Source: Limnobacter sp. (GTDB lineage Bacteria; Pseudomonadota; Gammaproteobacteria; Burkholderiales; Burkholderiaceae_E). Taken from it: 32,785 bases of DNA. The notes under the pieces are model-generated. The model made no database searches. It was not told the origin of the DNA and saw only the letters and a program-made list of their open reading frames with translations. The translations under genes were made by a program, and so were the position numbers. Shown one piece after another: positions 18,233 through 28,424 of the stretch. Each line of letters opens with the position of its first letter. The first letter of the stretch is position 1. The stretch covers positions 1 through 32,785 of the forward strand of contig JAAZBL010000306.1 of the NCBI GenBank assembly GCA_012513825.1. The letters are read 5' to 3'.

Positions 18233-19627
18233 TCAAAGCAGCGACAGCACGGCGCGCGACGCGCTGACGCTGCCATCGACGAACTTCTGGTGGTTGGACT
18301 CGATCTCGCCGAGATCGTAAAGATAATTGACCATCAGCCCGTGCGACTGCCGCAGCCCTTTGCGCGACATGTCGGCCGCCGGGTTGATGCGCTCGAGTCG
18401 CGCGCCGTTGTTCAGGTGGAAGCGCGCAACCGGGTCGGAGCCCCGCGCATCGCCCGGCGACGTATGCAACAAGTAGAACGCACAGAGCCGCCAGAGCATC
18501 CGGCGGTCGGCCTCGAGCTGCCTGGCCGCGACGCCGTTGTTCGCGGCACCGCTGTTCGCCGCGCCGTTGTCCGCCGCGCCGCCGTTCGCCGGGTTGTCCG
18601 ATGCCGACTCGTCCGCCACCGGCGCCAGCCGCGACAGGTCCTTGCCATGACGTTCGCGAAGCGAGACGAGGCCCTCCTGCAGCTCGGCCAGCACCGTCGG
18701 CTTCACGCGCCTGGACTCCAGGTTCTCGACGTGCGCGAGCCAGTTCGCGAAGCCCGGTATCGGCGACAGCGTGCAGAACTGGCGCAGCTTCGGCAGGTCG
18801 CCGGCCAGCCGGTCGGCCACCCGCTTGATCAGGAAGTTGCCCAGGTTCACCCCCCGCAAGCCCGGCTGGCAGTTCGAGATCGAATAGAAGGCGGCGACGC
18901 GGAACTTGTCGGGGTCGAGCTGCGGCTCGGTTTTGCGATCGAGCAGCGGGGCGATCGCCGCCGGCATCTCGGCAAGCAGCGCGACCTCGACGAAGATCAG
19001 CGGTTCGCCGGACAGCGCCGGATGGAAGAACGCGAAGCAGCGGCGATCCGGTTCGAGGCGGCGGCGCAATTCGGGCCAGCCGCCGATCTCGTGCACGGCC
19101 TCGTGCTTGATGATCTTCTCGAGCAGTTCGGCAGGCGACTTCCAGTCGACTTCGACGAGCTGGAGGAACCCGGGGTTGAACCACGACGACAGCAGGTGGT
19201 GAAAGTCGGCGTCGACCGCGCGCAGCGAGGCGTCGTGCCGCAGCCGGTCGAGCAAGACCGTGCGCATCGCGACCAGCGTGGCCGTGCCTCCCGGCGCGAG
19301 GTTCAGGCGCCGCAGCAGCGCCTGGCGCGGCGGGTCGCTGACCTGGGTCAGCTCGATCAGCGCATCGGGCGAGCGGGTCTCGGCGTACTTCCGGGCGAGC
19401 TGCAGGACCCTGGCCGGGTCGGGATCGTAGTCGCGGGCCAGCACCTCGAAGAAGCCGCGCCGCGACTCGGCGCCCAGCCGCCGGTAGTTGTCGAGCGCGC
19501 GCGTGGCGATCGCGATGCTGTTCGATTCGCCGCGCGCCGTCAGCAGCTGCCGGCAGTCATCGAGCAGCTGGTCGAGATCGGCGCGTTCGCGCGCGTCCTG
19601 CCGTGCCTTCCTGAATCGCTCGAACAC
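18233..19627 (-). CDS. Malonyl-CoA decarboxylase
   Basis: SSWFNPGFLQLVEVDWKSPAELLEKIIKHEAVHEI, CFAFFHPALSGEPLIFVEVAL, FYSISNCQPGLRGVNLGNFLIKRVA, FCTLSPIPGFANWL. Confidence 0.94.
   Translation of the reverse strand: MFERFRKARQDARERADLDQLLDDCRQLLTARGESNSIAIATRALDNYRRLGAESRRGFFEVLARDYDPDPARVLQLARKYAETRSPDALIELTQVSDPPRQALLRRLNLAPGGTATLVAMRTVLLDRLRHDASLRAVDADFHHLLSSWFNPGFLQLVEVDWKSPAELLEKIIKHEAVHEIGGWPELRRRLEPDRRCFAFFHPALSGEPLIFVEVALLAEMPAAIAPLLDRKTEPQLDPDKFRVAAFYSISNCQPGLRGVNLGNFLIKRVADRLAGDLPKLRQFCTLSPIPGFANWLAHVENLESRRVKPTVLAELQEGLVSLRERHGKDLSRLAPVADESASDNPANGGAADNGAANSGAANNGVAARQLEADRRMLWRLCAFYLLHTSPGDARGSDPVARFHLNNGARLERINPAADMSRKGLRQSHGLMVNYLYDLGEIESNHQKFVDGSVSASRAVLSLL
18537..18596 (-). 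repeat. In-frame 15-bp tandem repeat (about 4 units) in malonyl-CoA decarboxylase
   Basis: + strand TTGTTCGCGGCACCG / CTGTTCGCCGCGCCG / TTGTCCGCCGCGCCG / CCGTTCGCCGGGTTG; encodes NGGAADNGAANSGAANNG. Confidence 0.85.
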
Positions 19628-19702
19628 GAATCCTCCATTCCGGGAGACTGCCTTGCCCTGCGCTTCGCGCCATCCGTGCCCGCGTGCCTCGCGGCCCGGC
19701 GC

Positions 19703-20497
19703 TCAGTCGCCCGCCGCGCGCCGGCTCGCGTGCAGCATCCAGAGCCCGATTGCGACCATCGGCAGGCTCAGCCACTGACCCATCGTCAGGCCGAATCCGA
19801 GCAGGCCGAGGAAGGCATCGGGCTCGCGCGCAAACTCGGCGACGAAACGCAGCACGCCGTAGCCGATCAGGAACATCGCCGACACCGCGCCGACCGGACG
19901 CCGCCGCGACGAATACCACCAAAGGAAAGCGAACAGCAACAGGCCCTCGCCGGCGAACTGGTACAGCTGCGACGGATGCCTGGGCAGGGCGTCGGCCTGC
20001 GGAAAGATCATCGCCCAGGGCACGCCGCTCGGCCGGCCCCAGAGCTCGCCGTTGATGAAATTGCCGAGCCGGCCGGCAGCCAGCCCGAGCGGCACCAGCG
20101 GTGCGACGAAATCGGCGACCTGCGTGACGCGCCAGCCGCGCCGCCGGGCGAACACGGCCATCGCGACGATGACCCCGAGCAAGCCGCCGTGGAACGACAT
20201 GCCGCCCTGCCAGACGGCCAGCAGTTCGAGCGGATGACCGAGGTAGTAGCCCGGCTTGTAGAACAGCACGTAGCCGAGGCGCCCACCGAGCACGACGCCG
20301 AGCACGCCCCAGAAGATCAGGTCCTCGAGCTCGCGCACGCCGAAACCCGGCGGGACCGACGGCGCGTTCGCCCGGATCCGCGCGCGTCCGAGCACGAACA
20401 CCGCGAGGAAGGCGACCAGGTACATCAATCCGTACCAGCGCACGGCCAGCGGGCCGATGCTGAAGGCGATCGGATCGAATTGCGGGTGAACGAGCAT
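19703..20497 (-). CDS. lgt: Prolipoprotein diacylglyceryl transferase
   Basis: [62 protein letters not shown]. Confidence 0.96.
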   Translation of the reverse strand: MLVHPQFDPIAFSIGPLAVRWYGLMYLVAFLAVFVLGRARIRANAPSVPPGFGVRELEDLIFWGVLGVVLGGRLGYVLFYKPGYYLGHPLELLAVWQGGMSFHGGLLGVIVAMAVFARRRGWRVTQVADFVAPLVPLGLAAGRLGNFINGELWGRPSGVPWAMIFPQADALPRHPSQLYQFAGEGLLLFAFLWWYSSRRRPVGAVSAMFLIGYGVLRFVAEFAREPDAFLGLLGFGLTMGQWLSLPMVAIGLWMLHASRRAAGD

Positions 20498-20659
20498 CGT
20501 CAATCGGGCCGGCTGCGGACGAGGCCGGCATTCTGACATGCGACGAGCCCGTCCGGTTCGGCGGCGGCCCGCCGGCCCGGGACGCGGGCGAGGGGGGATC
20601 GCTGACGCCCACACACCGGTCGCGCATAATCATCGATTCGACCACCGGAGGCCAGAACA

Positions 20660-21139
20660 ATGAAAGGCGACAAGACTGTCATCGAGTGGCTGAACCGCCA
20701 GCTCAAGAACGAGTTGACGGCGATCAACCAGTACTTCCTGCATGCGCGGATCTTCGGCCACTGGGGCCTGCCCGGGCTCGAAAAGATCGAGTACGACGAG
20801 TCCTTCGACGAGATGAAGCACGCCGATTCGCTGATCAAGCGGATCCTGATGCTCGAAGGACTGCCCAACCTGCAGGATCTCGGCAAGCTGAACATCGGCG
20901 AGAACACCGAGGAGATCCTGGCCAGCGACCTGGCGCTCGAGCGCTCTGCGCTCGCCACGCTGAAGGGCGGCATCGCGCACTGCGAACAGGTCGGCGACTA
21001 TGTCTCGCGCGAGATCCTGGTGAAGATCCTCGACGACTCAGAGGAGCACATCGATTTCCTCGAGACGCAGATCGAACTGATCGGCAAGGTCGGAATCCAG
21101 AACTACCAGCAGACCTTCATGAACCGCGAGGCGCCCTGA
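20660..21139 (+). CDS. bfr: Bacterioferritin
   Basis: 159 aa; ferroxidase-type residues E18, E51, H54, E94 and haem-ligand M52 present by count. Confidence 0.96.
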   Translation: MKGDKTVIEWLNRQLKNELTAINQYFLHARIFGHWGLPGLEKIEYDESFDEMKHADSLIKRILMLEGLPNLQDLGKLNIGENTEEILASDLALERSALATLKGGIAHCEQVGDYVSREILVKILDDSEEHIDFLETQIELIGKVGIQNYQQTFMNREAP

Positions 21140-21215
21140 GCGCGGATCGCCGATTCCGGGCCATCGATCGCTGCGGCGGGGCCGAACGCGAACCGGGGCT
21201 GCGGCCGCGGAACAT

Positions 21216-21416
21216 TCAGGCGGCAGCGCGCGACAGCTCGTTGGCGACCATCGTGCCGACGCGCTCGACGATCAGTTCGCGCGCCTGGCGTGCGCACTTG
21301 CCGCAGCATTCGCCGATCCCGCAGGCCTCGCGCACTTCGGCCATCGACCGGGCCCCGGAATCGACAAGAGAACGGATCTCCCGGTCCGAGACGGCCCGGC
21401 AAAGGCAGATGATCAT
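21216..21416 (-). CDS. bfd: Bacterioferritin-associated ferredoxin
   Basis: [49 protein letters not shown]; four-Cys BFD pattern. Confidence 0.93.
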   Translation of the reverse strand: MIICLCRAVSDREIRSLVDSGARSMAEVREACGIGECCGKCARQARELIVERVGTMVANELSRAAA

Positions 21417-21440
21417 CGCTGGTTCCTGACAGCCGAAAGA

Positions 21441-21489
21441 GGCAAGACGGTCAATACGAATTGTTCGTATTAAGAATAGCCGTCTTGCC
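21441..21489. promoter_or_regulatory. Nested palindrome with Fur-box-like core in the bfd/ilvD divergent region
   Basis: Outer GGCAAGACGG (21441-21450) / CCGTCTTGCC (21480-21489); inner AATACGAA-TTG-TTCGTATT (21453-21471), both arms perfect. Confidence 0.7.
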
Positions 21490-21565
21490 GGCAGCACGCA
21501 AGCGCGAACCTTGCGCTTTGTTAAACTGCCCTTCTTCCCAGAACCCCCGACCGCCGGAATCCGCC

Positions 21566-23245
21566 ATGACCGCGAACCGCCGCAGCCGCAACATCACCGA
21601 GGGCGTCGCCCGTGCCCCGAACCGCTCGATGTACTACGCGCTCGGGTACGAGAAGAGCGATTTCTCGAATCCGATGATCGGCATCGCCAACGGCCACAGC
21701 ACGATCACGCCGTGCAACTCGGGGCTGCAGGCGCTGGCCGACGCGGCGGTCGAAGCGGTCAAGGCGTCCGGCGCCAACCCGCAGGTCTTCGGCACGCCGA
21801 CGATCTCCGACGGCATGTCGATGGGCACCGAGGGGATGAAGTACTCGCTGGTTTCGCGCGAGGTCATCGCCGACTGCGTCGAAACCTCGGTGCAGGGCCA
21901 GTGGATGGACGGCGTGCTCGTCATCGGCGGCTGCGACAAGAACATGCCGGGCGGGATGATGGGCATCATGCGCGCCAACGTTCCGGCCATCTACGTCTAC
22001 GGCGGCACGATCAAGCCCGGTCGCTGGAAGGGCCAGGACCTGAACATCGTCTCGGTGTTCGAGGCGGTCGGCGAGTTCTCGCGCGGCCGGATGAGCGAGG
22101 AGGACTTCGAGGGCATCGAACGCAACGCGATCCCCGGCACCGGCTCCTGTGGCGGCATGTACACGGCCAACACGATGTCCTCGTCGTTCGAGGCGCTGGG
22201 CCTGAGCCTGCTCGGTTCGTCGACGATGGCGAACCCCGACGACGAGAAGCGCGCGTCGGCGGCCGAGTCGGCCCGCGTGCTGGTCGAGGCCGTGAAGAAG
22301 GACCTCAAGCCGCGCGACATCGTGACCCGGAAGTCGATCGAGAACGCCGTCACGCTGATCATGGCCACCGGCGGCTCGACCAACGCCGTGCTGCACTACC
22401 TGGCGATCGCGCACGCCGCCGGCATCGAATGGTCGATCGACGACTTCGAGCGCATCCGCAAGCGCGTTCCGGTCATCTGCGACCTGAAACCGTCGGGCAA
22501 GTACCTGGCCACCGACCTGCATCGCGCCGGCGGCATCCCGCAGGTGCTGAAGATCCTGCTGAAGGCCGGCCTCGTTCACGGCGACTGCATGACGATCACC
22601 GGCCGCACGCTTGCGCAGGAACTCGAAGGCGTGCCCGACACGCCGCGCGCCGACCAGGACGTGATCCATCCGATCGACAAGCCGCTGTATTCCGAAGGCC
22701 ACCTGGCGATCCTGAAGGGCAACCTGTCGCCCGAGGGCTGCGTGGCCAAGATCACCGGACTGAAGAACCCGGTCATCACCGGGCCGGCGCGCGTCTTCGA
22801 CGACGAGCAAAGCGCGCTGCAGGCGATCCTCGACGGCAAGATCGTCGCCGGCGACGTCATGGTGCTGCGCTATCTCGGACCCAAGGGCGCCCCGGGCATG
22901 CCGGAGATGCTGGCGCCCACGTCGGCGCTCATCGGCGCCGGACTCGGCGAATCGGTCGGGCTGATCACCGACGGCCGCTTCTCCGGCGGCACCTGGGGCA
23001 TGGTCGTCGGCCACGTGGCTCCGGAGGCCGCCGTGGGCGGTCCGATCGCCCTGGTGCGAGAAGGCGACACGATCACGATCGATGCGCACAAGCTGCTGCT
23101 GCAGCTCGACATCGGCGACGAAGAGATGGCGAAGCGGCGCGCCGAGTTCGAGCAGCCCGGTCCGCGCTACAAGCGCGGCGTGCTGGCCAAGTTCCACGCA
23201 CTGACCGGCAGCGCGAGCCGTGGCGCGGTGCTCGACGACTTCTGA
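21566..23245 (+). CDS. ilvD: Dihydroxy-acid dehydratase
   Basis: [70 protein letters not shown] 21566 chosen over upstream TTG. Confidence 0.96.
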   Translation: MTANRRSRNITEGVARAPNRSMYYALGYEKSDFSNPMIGIANGHSTITPCNSGLQALADAAVEAVKASGANPQVFGTPTISDGMSMGTEGMKYSLVSREVIADCVETSVQGQWMDGVLVIGGCDKNMPGGMMGIMRANVPAIYVYGGTIKPGRWKGQDLNIVSVFEAVGEFSRGRMSEEDFEGIERNAIPGTGSCGGMYTANTMSSSFEALGLSLLGSSTMANPDDEKRASAAESARVLVEAVKKDLKPRDIVTRKSIENAVTLIMATGGSTNAVLHYLAIAHAAGIEWSIDDFERIRKRVPVICDLKPSGKYLATDLHRAGGIPQVLKILLKAGLVHGDCMTITGRTLAQELEGVPDTPRADQDVIHPIDKPLYSEGHLAILKGNLSPEGCVAKITGLKNPVITGPARVFDDEQSALQAILDGKIVAGDVMVLRYLGPKGAPGMPEMLAPTSALIGAGLGESVGLITDGRFSGGTWGMVVGHVAPEAAVGGPIALVREGDTITIDAHKLLLQLDIGDEEMAKRRAEFEQPGPRYKRGVLAKFHALTGSASRGAVLDDF

Positions 23246-23362
23246 TCCGGCTCCGGTGGGGCGCCATGGCGACGCTGCCGGATCGGATTGCGGTGCGCCT
23301 TCGCCCGCGGACCCGTCGGCGCCTTGCGCAGCGGCTTCGACCGGCTTCGGCGGCCGCGCGCC

Positions 23363-23647
23363 TCAGCGGGCCGCGTCGCCGGAAGCCGCCTGGCCGCGCC
23401 CCGGACGACGCTTGAAACGGAAGTGCGGAAACATCGCCTCGATGCGCTTGCGGCGGGCTTCGGCGATCTCGAGCCCGGGATCGGCTTCGCGGCCGAGGCG
23501 GAACAGCGGCTCGACGACCTCGAACCAGACGAAGGCGCAGGCAAAGGGCGTCAGCACCCAGAGCCAGGGCCAGCTCGCGACGGGCTCGATGGCGAGCGCA
23601 CGCAGAACGATCAGCAGTAATCCGGTCCAGACGAAGGCCATGTGCAC
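23363..23647 (-). CDS. Small Trp-rich membrane protein (TIGR04438-like)
   Basis: MHMAFVWTGLLLIVLRALAIEPVASWPWLWVLTPFACAFVWFEVVEPLF; Trp-rich TM segments with basic tail RRKRIEAMFPHFRFKRR. Confidence 0.75.
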   Translation of the reverse strand: MHMAFVWTGLLLIVLRALAIEPVASWPWLWVLTPFACAFVWFEVVEPLFRLGREADPGLEIAEARRKRIEAMFPHFRFKRRPGRGQAASGDAAR

Positions 23648-23888
23648 TTCCCTCGATGCGTCAAGCCACTTTGCGCCGCCCGGCGCCAGCGGTCAGCTTC
23701 GGACGGCCGAACGGCGTCCGTGCCGGCGCGAGCGGCCGCTGTCAACTGGCGGAGCCCTCCGGCCGTTATTGTTCGATGCTGTTGCTGCGCGAGTCCGTGG
23801 CCAGGCTGGCGCGATGGAGCGAGGCCCTGCGGTACACTCGAAGACGCTTAACATGCGTCTGAGAGTCATCAACTCAACCGGAGAAGTC

Positions 23889-24197
23889 ATGAAAGCAATC
23901 CCGATTTCGATCGCCCTCGCGCTCGCCTGTGCCTCGGGCACCGCCATGGCGAGCCTGGAACTGGCGAAGGCCAAGAACTGCACCGCCTGCCATGCCGTCG
24001 ACAAGAAGCTGATCGGCCCGGCGTACAAGGATGTCGCAGCCAAGTACGCGAACGACTCGAACGCGGTCGCAACGCTGTCGGAGCACGTGCGCAAGGGCAG
24101 CACCGGCGTTTGGGGCCCGATTCCGATGCCCGCGAACCCGCAGGTCTCGGAGGCCGAGGCGGAAACCCTGGTGAAGTGGATTCTCGAGCAGAAGTGA
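23889..24197 (+). CDS. Class I cytochrome c (c551/c5-like)
   Basis: Signal peptide; NCTACHAVDKKLIGPAYKDVAAKY, GVWGPIPMPANPQVSEAEAETLVKWIL. Confidence 0.94.
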   Translation: MKAIPISIALALACASGTAMASLELAKAKNCTACHAVDKKLIGPAYKDVAAKYANDSNAVATLSEHVRKGSTGVWGPIPMPANPQVSEAEAETLVKWILEQK

Positions 24198-24245
24198 AGC
24201 CGGTTTTCCGCTGCACGGGTGCCGCCGCGCGGCACCCGACCGAAG

Positions 24246-24270
24246 GGGCGCCATCCGGCGCCTTTTTTTT
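24246..24270 (+). terminator. Rho-independent terminator after the cytochrome c gene
   Basis: GGGGCGCCATCCGGCGCCTTTTTTTT: GGCGCC/GGCGCC stem followed by 8 T. Confidence 0.85.
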
Positions 24271-24376
24271 CGCCGTGCACCGCCCGTCGGGGATCGATCG
24301 CCGACGGTCGCTGCCCGCGTGCGCTCGCCGACGATCCGGCCCACAGTGGAACCGTAGTTTTCCTCCCTGGCTGGTT

Positions 24377-24406
24377 TGCCCCGGTTTCCACCGGGGCATT
24401 TTTTTT
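24377..24406 (+). terminator. Second rho-independent terminator upstream of livH
   Basis: TGCCCCGG-TTTCCA-CCGGGGCA followed by eight T. Confidence 0.88.
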
Positions 24407-24580
24407 GTCGTCGGCGGCGCCTCGCGTCGCGCAGGCTCCCTGTCGGCCCGAGTTTTTGGTTAGAATTCGCGCCGCTTCGTGCTATTCGGAACGAGGCGTC
24501 ATCGAAGCGCAAGCCCGGCACCCGCACCGACTCGGGCGTCGACGACGGGGCCCGCGCGGTCCGGGACGGAGACAGACATC

Positions 24581-25513
24581 TTGTTCAGCTTCGACACCCT
24601 GCTCCAGCAGATCCTGAACGGCCTCGTGCTCGGCAGCGTGTACGCGCTCGTGGCGCTCGGCTACACGATGGTCTACGGGATCCTGCAGCTGATCAACTTC
24701 GCGCACGGCGAGGTGCTGATGATCGGCGCGATGGTCGCCGTGACGCTGGCGCCCAAGCTGCTGGCCGCCGGCGTGCCGGCACCGCTGGTGCTCGTGATCA
24801 TCGTGCTCGCGGCGATTCCGGTCTGCATGCTGCTGTCGGTCACGATCGAGCGGGTCGCCTACCGGCCGCTGCGCAACGCCCCGCGACTGGCGCCGCTGAT
24901 CACCGCGATCGGGATGTCGATCGTGCTGCAAACGGTTGCGATGATCATCTGGAAACCGAGCCCGATCGTGTTCCCCGACCTGCTGCCGAACGATCCGGTG
25001 CCGATCTTCGGTGCGTCGCTGGCGCCCAAACAGATCCTGATCCTCGTCGTGGCCTCCAGCCTGATGGCCGGGCTCGTGCTGCTGGTGAACCGCACGAAGC
25101 TCGGCCGCGCGATGCGCGCCACGGCGGAGAACCCGCGCATCGCCGGCCTGATGGGCGTGAACGCCAACCGCATCGTCGCCGCCACCTTCGCGATCGGTGC
25201 GGCCCTGGCCGCGGTCGCCGGCGTGCTGGTGGCGCTGAACTACAACATCGTCCACTTTTCGATGGGCTTCATCCCGGGCCTGAAGGCCTTCACGGCGGCG
25301 GTCCTCGGCGGGATCGGCAACATCGCCGGCGCGATGCTCGGCGGCCTGCTGCTCGGCATCATCGAGAGCCTGGGCGCCGGCTACATCGGCGACCTGACCG
25401 GCGGGTTCCTCGGCAGCCACTACCAGGACATCTTCGCGTTCGCCGTGCTGATCCTCGTGCTGCTGTTCCGCCCGTCGGGGATCATGGGCGAGCGCATCGC
25501 CGACCGGGCCTGA
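24581..25513 (+). CDS. livH: Branched-chain amino acid ABC transporter permease LivH (TTG start likely)
   Basis: LFSFDTLLQQILNGLVLGSVYALVALGYTMVYGILQLINFAHGEVLMIGAM; GIGNIAGAMLGGLLLGIIESLGAGYIG. Confidence 0.92.
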   Translation: MFSFDTLLQQILNGLVLGSVYALVALGYTMVYGILQLINFAHGEVLMIGAMVAVTLAPKLLAAGVPAPLVLVIIVLAAIPVCMLLSVTIERVAYRPLRNAPRLAPLITAIGMSIVLQTVAMIIWKPSPIVFPDLLPNDPVPIFGASLAPKQILILVVASSLMAGLVLLVNRTKLGRAMRATAENPRIAGLMGVNANRIVAATFAIGAALAAVAGVLVALNYNIVHFSMGFIPGLKAFTAAVLGGIGNIAGAMLGGLLLGIIESLGAGYIGDLTGGFLGSHYQDIFAFAVLILVLLFRPSGIMGERIADRA

Positions 25514-25526
25514 ACGAGGGGCGAAG

Positions 25527-26768
<1,242 letters not shown>

Positions 26769-26785
26769 GCGCCGGAGGATTCGCG

Positions 26786-27562
26786 ATGACGGACGTCCTG
26801 TTGTCGGTCAAGGGGGTCAACAAGCGCTTCGGCGGCCTGCAGGCGCTGTCCGACGTCGGCCTCGAAATCAGGCAGGGCCAGATCTACGGGCTGATCGGCC
26901 CGAACGGCGCCGGCAAGACGACGTTCTTCAACGTCGTCACCGGCCTCTACGCTCCGGATTCGGGCAGCTTCGAGCTGGGGGGCAAGCACTACGAACCGAC
27001 CGCCGTGCACCGCGTGGCCGAGGCCGGCATCGCACGCACCTTCCAGAACATCCGCCTGTTCGGCGACATGACGGCGATCGAGAACGTGATGGTCGGCCGG
27101 CATGTGCGCACGAAGGCCGGCGTCTTCGGCGCGGTGTTCCGCACGCCGCGCCAGCGCCACGAAGAAGAGGCGATCCGCAAGCGCTCGCTCGAACTGCTCG
27201 ACTACGTCGGCATCGCGCGCTATGCCGACTTCCAGGCGCGCACGCTGTCGTACGGCGACCAGCGCCGGCTCGAGATCGCGCGCGCGCTCGCCACCGAACC
27301 CAAGCTGCTCGCGCTCGACGAACCGGCCGCCGGCATGAACGCGACCGAAAAGCTGACGCTGCGTGCCTTGCTGTCGAGCATCAGCCGCGACGGCGTGACG
27401 ATCCTGCTGATCGAGCACGACGTGAAGCTCGTGATGGGACTGTGCAACCGCGTGACCGTGCTCGACTACGGCAAGGTGATCGCCGAGGGACTGCCGGCCG
27501 AGGTGCAGCGCAATCCGGCGGTCATCGAGGCCTACCTCGGCGCCTCGGCTGCCACCCACTGA
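26786..27562 (+). CDS. livG: ABC transporter ATP-binding protein LivG
   Basis: GLIGPNGAGKTTFFNVVTGLY, GIARTFQNIRLFGDMTAIENVMVG, LSYGDQRRLEIARAL. Confidence 0.94.
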   Translation: MTDVLLSVKGVNKRFGGLQALSDVGLEIRQGQIYGLIGPNGAGKTTFFNVVTGLYAPDSGSFELGGKHYEPTAVHRVAEAGIARTFQNIRLFGDMTAIENVMVGRHVRTKAGVFGAVFRTPRQRHEEEAIRKRSLELLDYVGIARYADFQARTLSYGDQRRLEIARALATEPKLLALDEPAAGMNATEKLTLRALLSSISRDGVTILLIEHDVKLVMGLCNRVTVLDYGKVIAEGLPAEVQRNPAVIEAYLGASAATH

Positions 27563-27587
27563 ACGCGCGGCGCGCAGCGAGACAGCC

Positions 27588-28316
27588 ATGGCCGAAACCA
27601 TCCTCGACATCCGCGGCCTGCAGGTCGCCTACGGCGGCATCCAGGCGGTCAAGGGGATCGACATCGAGGTTCGCGAAGGCGAACTGGTCGCGCTGATCGG
27701 CGCCAACGGCGCCGGCAAGACGACGACGCTGAAGGCGGTCACCGGTACGCTGCACTGGGCCGGCGGCGACGTGCTGTACGACGGCCGGTCGATTCGCGGA
27801 CTGGGCTCCTATGCGCTGGTCGCGCGCGGGCTGGCGATGGTGCCCGAGGGGCGCGGCGTCTTCGCGCGAATGACGATCACCGAGAACCTGCAGATGGGCG
27901 CGTATACGCGCAGCGATCCGGCCGGCGTGCGCGACGACATCGAACGGATGTTCGAGGCGTTTCCGCGCCTGAAGGAGCGCGCCGACCAGCTTGCCGGCAC
28001 GATGTCCGGCGGCGAGCAGCAGATGCTCGCGATGGCGCGCGCCTTGATGAGCCGCCCGCGCCTGCTGCTGCTCGACGAGCCGTCGATGGGCCTGTCGCCG
28101 ATCATGGTCGACAAGATCTTCGAAGTCGTGCGCGAGGTGTCGGCGCGCGGGACCACGATGCTGCTCGTCGAGCAGAACGCGCGGCTCGCGCTCGAATGCG
28201 CGACGCGCGGCTACGTGATGGATTCGGGGCTGGTCACGATGAGCGGGCCGGCGCAGCAGATGCTCGACGATCCGCGGGTCAGGGCCGCATACCTCGGCGA
28301 AGAAACGACCGGCTGA
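27588..28316 (+). CDS. livF: ABC transporter ATP-binding protein LivF
   Basis: ALIGANGAGKTTTLKAVTG, GLAMVPEGRGVFARMTITENLQMGAY, MSGGEQQMLAMARALMSRPRLLLLDEPSMGLSPIMV. Confidence 0.95.
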   Translation: MAETILDIRGLQVAYGGIQAVKGIDIEVREGELVALIGANGAGKTTTLKAVTGTLHWAGGDVLYDGRSIRGLGSYALVARGLAMVPEGRGVFARMTITENLQMGAYTRSDPAGVRDDIERMFEAFPRLKERADQLAGTMSGGEQQMLAMARALMSRPRLLLLDEPSMGLSPIMVDKIFEVVREVSARGTTMLLVEQNARLALECATRGYVMDSGLVTMSGPAQQMLDDPRVRAAYLGEETTG

Positions 28317-28369
28317 GCCCCGCGAAGAAGCGACCGGCTGGGCGCCGCGAAGAAGCGGCCGGCTGGGCG
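28295..28369 (+). repeat. Three-unit 25-bp tandem repeat including the livF stop codon
   Basis: CGGCGAAGAAACGACCGGCTGAGCC / CCGCGAAGAAGCGACCGGCTGGGCG / CCGCGAAGAAGCGGCCGGCTGGGCG. Confidence 0.9.
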
Positions 28370-28424
28370 CCGCAGGCACAGGCGCGAGGACAGCCGCGAC
28401 GACAAGCGCGAGCGGCGACGCCGC

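Noticed and set aside
16988-20536. 1182-aa plus-strand ORF
   Set aside because: Antisense shadow of the malonate operon and lgt; no coherent motif
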